From: Batillaria attramentaria
Taxonomy: Eukaryota; Mollusca; Gastropoda; Batillariidae
DNA: 64,000 nucleotides
Reading direction: 5' to 3'
Assembly: GCA_018292915.2 (NCBI GenBank)
Contig: JACVVK020000037.1
Coordinates: 1,105,001-1,169,000, forward strand
Part shown: piece after piece, positions 55,191 to 64,000 of the stretch
Position numbering within the stretch: position 1 is the first letter of the stretch
Layout of the letters: each line of letters opens with the position of its first letter
Translations under genes and position numbers: made by a program
The notes under the pieces: model-generated
The model's database searches: none
What the model saw: the letters and a program-made list of their open reading frames with translations, nothing else
Told to the model about the DNA's origin: nothing

Positions 55191-56820
55191 GGTCTTTGAC
55201 TTTAAAACTGAGCTTTGGGAAGTCACCTTCTCCAGGCCTATTTTTCACAATTTTTCACTTGCTGCATAAAAAAAAATATCGGTCATGTTACGTATTTTGA
55301 CGAAAAAGTTGTTCGAAGGACTTCATATTCTAGAATTTGGAAATTCATCTAATTATACTGTCTGTATTCGTAGCACAGCTCTGTAGCTCTGACAGATTTT
55401 GCATGAAAAATATTGCCGAGGTAGGGGTGGTTTGCATGTAGAGCCAAATATCTATGAGAAGACTCCTTCAAATTACCCTTTATCCCGGTATTTTTGTCAT
55501 GTGTGACAACTGCACATATGACAGGAACTACTGCATTATTATAGCTTTCGTATTAGATAAACATAATTTTTCAAATTTCTGCGAGAAGCGCCGGTCAAAA
55601 AAGTTCCAATTTTGCGATTTCGAGCTCAATTCAAGATATTCAAGTCCATATTTCACCAGCCCTCTAGATCTTCGAGCTTCCATATTTTAAAATAAATTCG
55701 GTCAGGAAAGTCACAAAAGCAACAGGGAAATCACAAGACATGAACAAACATCCTGTGTTGGACGGTCAGCGTGAGGCTGACGTCAAACGTTTAGTACACA
55801 GACAAAATCTGCAAATATCGTCACTTCCTCCGACATTTCACCAGCCCTCTGCATCTAACATATTTCACGTAAAAATCAATTCAGTCGGGGAAGTCACAAC
55901 ACCAAAGCGAAATCACAAGACATGAACAAACATCTACGACCCCCATGAAGCTGACATCAAATTTTTACTTCACGGAATTGACGTCATCTCCCCCCCCCCC
56001 TCTCTGTATGACCACCGGCGTGATACTGACGTCAAATGTTCAGTTAACCGAACTGACGTTTTCTCTCTCTCTCTGGGCTAAGATTCTGGATCCGCTATTG
56101 GTGTACGTGTCTTCGGTAGGTCTTACAGATTTGAAAGAAAAACAAGGAGGAATGGGCCCATCCCATAAAGTTGTTTCACCAAACTTCATGCTATTGTTTG
56201 TTTTGTTGTTATTGTTGCCGACGTGGTTTTTTTTTATACGTGGTTTTTCTTTCTCTCTTCAAGACTGTAAGGCCCACCAAAGACACTAGATCCGCTACGC
56301 TATAGCGGATCTAGCATCTTTGGAGACAGAGATGACGTCAATTCCGTGAACTAAACATTTGACGTCAGCCTCATGCAGGCCGTTTGAGGATGCTTGTTCA
56401 TGTCTTGTGATTTCCCTGTCGCTGTTGCGACTTCCGCGACAGAATTAAAAACAATTAATCTGGACGACCTAGAGGGCTGGTAAAACGTGAACATGAAAAC
56501 CTTGGAACGTTTTGGACTGGTGTTTCTCGCTAAACCTTCAAAAATAGTTTTAGCTAAGAGCTACTCTTGATATTTTTTACAACAGTCCAGTAGTTCCTGG
56601 CATATGTGCAGTTGTCACACTTGACAAGAATGCCGGGATGACAATCTGATAATAGATATTGTAATAGATATTTGGCCTTAAAAAAAAAAAAACTGGCAAC
56701 AATAACAACAAAATAGCACGAAACTGGGAGAAACAACTTTATGGGATGGGGCCCATTCCTCCTTGTTTAGAATGTTGTGCTTTTTCAGTTGTTTCTCTAT
56801 AGAGAAACAACTTTATGGGA
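55190..56820. mobile_element. second copy of the foldback-like element, rearranged
   Basis: 55195-56050 matches segment Y (CACCAGCCCTCTAG, GCTGACGTCAAA). 56150-56280 and 56690-56756 match parts of X. 56395-56690 matches rcY. A 26-bp form of the terminal palindrome is at 56787-56812. It lacks the SINE seen in the 181-3447 copy. Confidence 0.65.
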
Positions 56821-57241
56821 TTGTTACGTCGTGAATGTTTGGAGAGCCCGTCGTCTTACTGAGGATTACGATGACACACAGGCGAACACTCCTCACGTAG
56901 CGAGTTCTTATACTGACTGCGTAAAAAGTATCCTTTCACTCACAAAAGACTCGTGACCGCGTAGAAAAGTTAGAACCGTGTGGAGTTTATTACAGCACTT
57001 CTCTGGCGTCACACTGCACTCTCAAGCTTCGCACATATAAGCTTCTCTCGTGCACACACGCACACAAACATCTCAGATTCTTATATACGGTCATAGCGTT
57101 CTAGCACATTCTGAACCTCTATTATGAACCATCAAAAATCAGGACGTGAATCACCTTATTACTATTTTAAAACTTCCAGAAGAATCCAGAATTATCCAGT
57201 ACCCGCCCGTCCAATCTAGGCGCGTTATGTATATCTGTTAC
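56821..57241. other. unassigned, possibly a solo LTR
   Basis: Begins TTGTTACG and ends CTGTTACA, with a TATAAG-like motif near 57037. No target duplication or second LTR is found, so the LTR reading is weak. Confidence 0.2.
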
Positions 57242-57441
57242 AGTGAATTTGTGTAATCAGGGATTTCATGAAATCCCTAAAATTTTCAGTAAGTTCATGT
57301 AATTACTGTTTCACTCGGGGATTTCATGAAATCCCTAAAATTTCCAGGGATTTCATGAAATTCCTGATTTCAAGGGCCAGGGATTTCAGGAAATCACTGA
57401 CCCATAATTTTCTTAAGCCAAACACAGGAGTGCAACTCATC

Positions 57442-57442
<1 letters not shown>

Positions 57443-57506
<64 letters not shown>
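57443..57506 (+). repeat. (TG)n microsatellite
   Basis: Inside the 120-bp-TIR element. Confidence 0.97.
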
Positions 57507-57509
<3 letters not shown>

Positions 57510-58385
57510 TTTTTAGGACAGACATGGTAAAGAAAGTAAACACATAGAGGCACATATCAAACAACTCAAACATCTGAGATAATCACAGTGAAAATAATAA
57601 ATACATGCATACATAAATAAATACATATCTGACGGAACTCTACATATAAGATAGCCACAGTATAAAACAAAACATACAAGTTCTCACAGTAGAAGATACA
57701 AAATAAATAAAAAATGCAAGTACATTTCGCGCAACCAATATGTATGTATGTACGATAGTTACCACAAAAAAAAAAAAAAAAGTGCAAGTTCATTTCGCAC
57801 AACTCATACGTGTACGATAATCATAGGGTTTTTTGTTTTTTTTTAATGATAAAACAAGCGAGTACATTTCGCGCAACTCATACATGTAAGCTGTCACAGT
57901 AAAATCCATTTTCGAAAACCATGCGCTGGCGTAGGACTTGGTGAGGGGGCGATTGGTATCTGTTCGCCCCCTCCTACTCTTGGTGCTGAAAATGTTGTCA
58001 CAGTCTACAATATGTGTGCCTCAAATACTGGAAATGACAGAATAGATCTCCTCAGGTGAAAGGTATTATTGACTGAAATGGAATAATGAAAATCCCCACT
58101 CCCCTGTTGTTTGAATTTTCGAGCCTCTGCCCTACCCCCCACCCCTTCCCCTCCCCCCTTCTCTTTGATGCTGGATTGAGACTGCTTGCAGTGGAGTGTT
58201 CGGCAGTTGTAAGTACATGTAGCAGAGTGCAGTGTTAGTGTACCCACGTGAACATGCAGTTTTCATCAGTCAAAAGAAATTACTGTTTGTGTACAGAGTT
58301 GTCACATGGTGAGAATGCTGTGGTGAGCTGCTGCTATGAGTGAAATTTCAGGGTCTAGGCAGTTCTGCACTTGTTATCTGATCTA

Positions 58386-58894
58386 CGAGTGATTTTTTTT
58401 TTCTGCCCCAACTTTTTGCCAGCTTCAGTGATGTTCCTCCCAGGTCACGGAGTGGAATCCACGGAGGGCTCGAAAGCTGGGGCAATTTTTAATTTTTATT
58501 ATGCATGATGATGGAGATGAGGATGATGGTAAGATGGTGCTATGGAGGTTCGTGTGGTTTGGGACTGCGGGACAAGTCCGCATTCCACGCTTCCTGTCAT
58601 AAATATCCTGGAGTTAACCAGGCCCTGGAACTACGGCACTTGCGGTGCCAGTGTGTGATCATGCACATTATAAGATGTTTCATACCAAGGGAAGCACCCC
58701 CAAACTCGCACCCGTGAAGTGGGTGAATCTCGGCTGTGTGGCAACAGCCTCCGCACTGGGCTCATAGCACACGCCCGCTCTGGGTAAGAGCCGACCTAGG
58801 TAGGAAAAATCCCACTTACCTTGGCTGGGACTCGAACCCGGGTCTCCCGGTCCATGGTCCAAAGTGCTAACCACTACACTACAGGGGCCGGTAC
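58386..58894 (-). mobile_element. tRNA-derived SINE-containing retroposon (family 2)
   Basis: On the minus strand the 5' end at 58894 begins CCGGCCCCTGTAGTGTAGTG, with B-box GGGTTCGAGTCCCAG. The body runs leftward to a poly(T) near 58394 (poly(A) on the element strand). GAGTGAAATTTCAGGGTC-type direct repeats flank it at 58338-58361 and 58895-58918, extending imperfectly to about 40 bp. Confidence 0.7.
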
Positions 58895-59114
58895 GAGTGA
58901 AATTTCAGGGTCTAGGCACCGGTTGTCTGATCTTACACAAATTCACTAAACTCAGCCAGTAAGATAGTGTAAAAACCATGACAAAAACTCAGGGATTTCA
59001 TGAAATCCCTGGAAATTTTAGGGATTTCATGAAATCCCCGAGTGAAACAGTAATTACATGAACTTACTGAAAATTTTAGGGATTTCATGAAATCCCTGAT
59101 TACACAAATTCACT

Positions 59115-60289
59115 TCTAATCGTAAACAACTCCTTACAAAGCGATTGCACGAAATTTCCGGGCGACTCAGACCTTTACCCTAAATGCGTATCGACCCCCC
59201 CCCCCCCCCCCCCCCAGGCAAGATGAGCTACAGTCAAAACAAGGTCACCGCTTCTAGGGTTTTCGTGAAAATGTAATGAAAATGTATAAGTCGAAGTAAT
59301 ATTTCGTGTAGAGCATTTTACTCGGAGAGAGGTCACTTGGTGGAGTTACAGCGACCAGGTATTTGCCCCCTTTCCACTGCCGCTAGGTGAAAACCATTAA
59401 TTACCCATTGTCTCTCTCCCCAATCCAGCCTCCCGACACCCCCCTACCCCTCGCCGACCTGAGAGCATGTAGCCGTCAAGACTGATAACAATCTGGTCCG
59501 CGTTTCTCACGCAAATGCGCTCGCGGGCGCTTGCGGAGGTCGCTCTGCCTCGTTGGGAAACGGCCAATTAGAACAAGGCGCTTTCAAAATGGCGGCGGAA
59601 TCACGAACACGGTTGTTGGCAAGGTTGAAAAGGAAGAAGAAAACTCTAGTGCTCGCAGCTATCAGTCATCTTTTGAGCACAGCAGACGACGTTTTTGAGG
59701 AGGAGCAATAATTACTGGCTTGGAGCATGATATACCGCTAGTATGCATGTTCTGCTCGATGCAAAACGGAGACGTAAGACACCCTTACGTACTCACTTTG
59801 ACCACTCCTTCCCCACACACACGCACAACATATCCCTGAATGACTGGCGATCACGGCCCGGTGCAATTAGCTCAAATTATTTTCGTATACTATTCTGCAC
59901 AATTACAAGTTGGGACAGAAGGTCTCCATCCACCCGCAAATTCATTTTAAGCCATTTCTTAGTTCCACTTCAACGAGGCCTTCGGTGGCCGGTGTCACAG
60001 GATATTTCGGAACCGGACGAATGGGAACCATTCCGATTTTTCGGAACCATTCCGATTTATCCTGACTCTAGTGACAGGATATTTGGGAACCACCAGGATA
60101 TTTCGGAACCGTCTAGAAGGTCATTAGACCACATGGATTTTTGACTTGATGACTTTTTCTAAACAGATTTTGGTGAGTTTCTCACGCTGTGGCGGCTTTG
60201 ATGAGGTTGTGCAATAAATCTCTTCCCACCTACCTGAAGGCACAGAAGGCCCAAATGGATTCACTAATATTCTCTTTGCACCATTAAAT
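59115..60289. other. mostly unassigned; GC-rich orphan ORF and short repeats
   Basis: A C homopolymer lies at 59195-59216. A GC-rich stretch (59500-59600) precedes an ATG at 59589 in AAAATGGCGGCGG context, with a 40-codon Lys/Arg-rich frame to 59711. AGGATATTTCGGAACC-like units recur at 59999, 60076 and 60094. No gene is supported. Confidence 0.4.
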
Positions 60290-60824
60290 CTCACAAGGGG
60301 GGGGGGGAGTTGTCATTATAAAAAACACATAAATGAACAAATATCAAATCTAATCACAACACACAGACACAGAGAGCTACAGAAAGGGGGGGGGGGGTGT
60401 ATTTGAGGTACACATATACTGACTGACTGCTTTACTTTGGCAAACACACACCCCCTCCCCCTCCCAACCCCGTCCTTTCTTGTTGCGTTGTGCTGTGGAA
60501 ACTGAGCTGCTTTGCTTCACGTAAACATATGAGACCGCTGAAACCGTGTGACAGCTGACATATGCGCGCATGTGTGTGTTTGTGTGTAAACACTCCGGGA
60601 AGACTGCCTCCCTTTGTTCGTTTTATTAAAAATCACACCGTAACAAAATGGCATGTTATATGATAAGTGTATCAAAGGGCGCGCTATTCCTTTCATCGTG
60701 TTTTCGGAATTTGTCCATTTGGGTACGGGGAAAACATGAATGTCATCGATCTACTAGGTTTTGTTTTTTGCCACACTCTCAGTAGTGTAATAGAGTGAGA
60801 GTACGCCACAGAGGCCTCAGTGGA

Positions 60825-60826
<2 letters not shown>

Positions 60827-60894
<68 letters not shown>
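60827..60894 (+). repeat. (GT)n microsatellite
   Basis: Orthologous to 5599-5709 in unit A. Confidence 0.97.
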
Positions 60895-60897
<3 letters not shown>

Positions 60898-62185
60898 CAC
60901 TCCCGGAAGACTGCCTCCCTTTGGTCGTTTTATTAAAAATCACACCGTGACAAAATGGCATGTTAGGTGATAACTGTATCAAAGGGCGCACTATTCCTTT
61001 CATCTTGTTGTCCGAATTTCTCTATTTGGGGATAAGACAATAAGTATGTCCTGTCCTATGTGCCCAGCATTCATAGAAGATGAGTTGTACTTTGTCCTTT
61101 GTTGCTCTAGTCTTGCTGACCTTAGAATGCGTCATATTCCAAAGACGAACTATAACCATCCTAACGCATTAAGATGATTTTTACTTCTGTCTAGAAATAC
61201 AAATGTGACAAGCAACTTAGCGCTATACATCTCTAGAGCAGTTATACGAAGGGATTTTTTGGTCAGTTAGAGCTACACCAAATAATTATGTGTCTTATAT
61301 AATTACATTTGCCTATCCTATAATTTTGTAAAATTGTAACAGCGTAGGTGCTGTAGCCAGCTAATTAACACAGAATACTTACTATGTTATGGTGAAAATC
61401 TTGTTCAACCCTCTTTAAAAGGCTCTCTCTCTCTCTTTCTCTCTCTGCTCTAGATGCTCCAGATTCTCCAAGAACATGCGTTTTTCCTAGCTGGTGTAGC
61501 ACAATCCCACACACAGTAGTGTATCTAGCATGTCATGTTAGAAGAACGTGAACAATGACACTCGACACACCTCATTCTCTCGCACTCAGGAAAGCAATCG
61601 AATGTTCCATGATACTCCATCCCGCTAACGAGCTCTGGCATCCTTGCTCTTTATCTATTCTCGTAACTCTCGTAACTGTAAGACAGTTGCTGTATTGCCC
61701 GGTCCAGTGTTTTGACGGGTTTTTGTTGTGTTGGTTGAGTGTCTAGTGAGTCTCCTGTCTTGGTTGAGGGGGGTCGGGGGTGTAGGTTGGGTCGGTGGGT
61801 ATAAGTGTGATATAATGGTGGGACAAGGAAGACTTGCGAAACTACTCAGAACAGCTCAGGAAAACCAATATCTTGCAAAAGTCACGTGCTGACAAAATAT
61901 CAATCTGGTCTGTCAAATTCACATACATTTTCTACACGGTGGCTGAGAAAGCAGTAGACAAGAAACTAAGTATTAATTTTGAGTTATACACAGGCCAGCG
62001 ACATTGTGGATTACAATCCGAGAGCAGTATGCTGCTGGTATGAGTGAGCGAGTGCGAAACAGTTCAAGACATTTGAGTCCTGCCTAGTCTGTACTATTTT
62101 GAATTGTAAGCTCGTAAAGGCGTTTCTTTGAAATTTGAAGTAAGCTTTTTCTGGCATAGTAAACTTTTAAAACCACTCTAGAGTC

Positions 62186-62560
62186 CTAAACTGAATAGTC
62201 GGCAGCTAAGACGCGGGTAGGACGCGACGTAACTTTGCTTGTCGGCTCACAAGCGTCCTTGTCGGATTTAGACGTCAATTGCTGTCTAAACTGTTTGTTA
62301 TCATCTTCGTTTTGAAATAACCGGGCCAAAACTGGAAATACAAACACAGTACACCAAAACACACTTCCTACCTTCAACCACGACGAAGAAATTACAACGC
62401 GGAGTGAGACTGATTGAGGAAGTACCAGATCCTTTCGTGAAAATGTCGCAGGAAAGTGCACGCGAACTGGCGTGTTGATAAATGTGAGACAATGTATAAA
62501 ACGGAAGATCACTCTAAAACAGCAGTGAGTTCTTTCGGTGTGCGCCATAGGGAATCCCAT
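62186..62560 (-). other. antisense 124-codon open frame (unit C copy)
   Basis: Same length as 41826-42200 with few substitutions. No domain is recognised. Confidence 0.25.
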
Positions 62561-63147
62561 CCTAACAGCTCAGACGGCCAGTTCATGTCGTTACATTTCA
62601 ATCAAGCTCAGTAAACATTATCGTACAGCTTGAGTCAGCTGCCATTCTTCTTACAATAGCTTGAGGTTTTCCGATAATTAGCCACCACCCAAAGATTTGT
62701 TCGGTTGGATCCCTAACACAGGATGTGCCTTCCCCGATCACTCAGGGGTTAGCCATGACTCCCCCCGCCCTAGGAATCAATCAATGTCTGTCATCCACTG
62801 GCGTACAGCTCCAGCGTACCCTCCATGAACACCGAACACCAAACACACATGTACATAACCTCGCATCGCTTTCCCTCCCAACTCTCATCCTCATCCCTCC
62901 CCCCTCCCCCCCCCCCCCCCCCCCCACACACACACCCCAACCCTACCACCCCCTCCCCCCCCCCCCCCTTCCCACCAATTCTCTCTCACACATGTTGCAT
63001 TCCAAACGCGACAGTAGCTCCAAAGAGCGTTTATGATGATGATCAAAAGAATTCCAGATTAGCTGTTCACAATTTTATTGCAGCCTGTTATTTTGCCTGC
63101 GAAAAGTAAGTGATATATGGCGATGACTCACCGAGTGAAGCTGTGCA

Positions 63148-63153
63148 TATAAA
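63148..63153 (+). promoter_or_regulatory. TATA box of predicted gene 3
   Basis: TATAAA in GTGCATATAAACTGTGCG, as in gene 1. Donor GTGAGT at 63250. Confidence 0.45.
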
Positions 63154-63177
63154 CTGTGCGTCCTGTGAACACTTTCA

Positions 63178-63249
63178 TCTACCTGCCTGACAACGACCAG
63201 AGGTTGGAGATCTTCTCGTCAACTGTCCTGCCATTCTCTACAACGTCCT
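63178..63249 (+). other. gene 3 non-coding exon 1 (predicted)
   Basis: Same sequence and donor as the gene 1 and gene 2 first exons. The rest of the gene would lie right of the window. Confidence 0.35.
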
Positions 63250-63732
63250 GTGAGTATCTGCCTTTCAATCTCTTTCTCTCTACTGTTCTACTGTAATTTG
63301 GATCTAAGCACCAGAGATTCCTATTTGACGGTAGTACTGTTTCAACTCATCGCTAGAACTTCGTTTCGCCGCCAAACTGATCGCCAAATGCGACGATGTA
63401 AGACGATGTCAACATGTATACACTCACACGCAAAATATACGTAAAACATTTATTTTTGGCACTGTCGCCATAAAAACAAACAAACAAAAAACAATCACAA
63501 GTACAGATTTTTTTTTTTTGCGTAGTAAGTCACAGTACGCTAAAGGAGGATACGGTAAGTCACTTAAATTGACACACGACACAAAAGTTCAATTTCACGA
63601 CATTTGCGGTTTCCGCTGAGTCTAAAGGGGTTAGAATTTTTTTTTTTTTTTTTTTTTTGCGTGGCAATGAACGCTTATAACCGCCTTTCAGAAAAAACAA
63701 CAAAATGATTTGATTGCTTTCACTTGTGGAAA

Positions 63733-63840
63733 TGCCACGCTTGGATGAACTTGAGCGGAATCGCAATATTTTGGTAGGTATTTTTGATTTTGACACTGAA
63801 CTCAAGAAGAGAATCCAAGACGAAAAAACAAATTTGATGA
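63733..63840 (+). pseudogene. charged, coiled-coil-like open frame remnant (unit C copy)
   Basis: Begins with an ATG (MPRLDELERNRNILVGIFD) but shifts frame in an A run where units A and B have one more A. Confidence 0.3.
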
Positions 63841-64000
63841 GCAAATTCTGTTCATTTCTGGCAGAGCACATTATCCATATGAATCTCATATCGATTAATT
63901 TGTTTCGCCCGAAATGTACAGAGCAGATAAAGTGTGGGATTTCAATGTTCCCATTGCTTTCAATGGTGATGAGTTCCAGTTCTGGTTTGGAGCCAAAGGT

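Larger units (their letters stand above)
57242..59114. mobile_element. non-autonomous element with perfect 120-bp terminal inverted repeats
   Basis: 57242-57361 and 58995-59114 are perfect inverted copies starting AGTGAATTTGTGTAATC. Each arm holds three copies of the palindrome GGGATTTCATGAAATCCC. The interior has (GT)n (57443-57506), A/T-rich DNA and a SINE-bearing insertion. No transposase frame and no clear target duplication are seen. Confidence 0.85.
60290..64000 (+). repeat. duplication unit C (partial, cut by window edge)
   Basis: 60290-61395 matches the unit B leader. 61690-62100 matches 6740-7180. 62090-64000 is collinear with 41729-43625. Its TATA box and first-exon donor are intact. 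The window ends before the region where coding exon 2 would lie. Confidence 0.85.

Noticed and set aside
54738..55199. 153-codon open frame as a gene
   Set aside because: No recognised domain, low complexity of evidence, and it runs into a repeat element. No paralogue is seen in units A or B.
56821..57241. Solo LTR
   Set aside because: TG/CA-like ends and a TATA-like motif are present, but there is no target duplication, no second copy and no internal retroviral sequence.

Overview
The window is animal nuclear DNA, most likely from a gastropod mollusc. Coding exons are few and far apart, introns carry GT-AG splice signals, and (TG)n/(CA)n microsatellites are very abundant. The mobile elements are typical of metazoa: L1/Tx1-like and CR1/L2-like LINEs, tRNA-derived SINEs, and Tc1, pogo-like and Harbinger DNA transposons. 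The taxon is an inference from these features and from the MACPF plus F-type lectin gene content.

The core of the window is a head-to-tail segmental duplication. Unit A (about 4150-21095) and unit B (about 26590-54240) each carry one complete multi-exon gene on the + strand. Unit C (about 60290-64000) repeats the 5' part of the unit and is cut by the window edge. Gene 1 has coding exons 11038-11106, 11525-11607, 12835-12923, 14825-14915, 15173-about 16884, 18643-18861 and 20745-20962. Gene 2 has 44702-44782, 45207-45289, 47550-47638, 48831-48939, 49185-50833 (or 50857), 52355-52573 and 53873-54099. Exon phases agree throughout and all exon length differences between the copies are multiples of three. 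Each predicted protein of about 820 residues has a signal peptide, a MACPF pore-forming domain, two PAN/Apple-like cysteine-rich segments, a short Cys-rich module and a C-terminal F-type (fucose-binding) lectin domain. That order suggests a secreted, lectin-targeted pore-forming protein. A TATA box followed by a putative non-coding first exon with a good GTGAGT donor is preserved in all three units, so a third paralogue is predicted beyond position 64000.

The two genes differ at the end of the MACPF/PAN exon. Gene 1 has a 39-nt unit repeated four times, each unit carrying a phase-1 GTAAG donor, and has lost the downstream donor (GT to CT) that gene 2 keeps. Intron 7 of gene 1 holds a Harbinger-type transposon nested in a LINE 3' tail. 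The same intron of gene 2 holds a 13-copy 64-bp minisatellite.

The rest is mobile DNA. 130-3450 is a complex inverted-repeat element, with a relative at 55190-56820. 21717-24608 is a LINE split by SINE sequence that is itself split by a pogo-like element. 24700-28520 has CR1-like LINE pieces. 32400-35580 is a decayed L1/Tx1-like LINE. 36940-38329 is a dead Tc1 element. 38413-41720 is a 555-bp tandem/inverted repeat interrupted by a second Tx1-like LINE. 57242-59114 is an element with perfect 120-bp terminal inverted repeats. Several insertions have clear target-site duplications plus an empty site in the sister unit, so they can be ordered relative to the duplication. I see no rRNA, functional tRNA or CRISPR.
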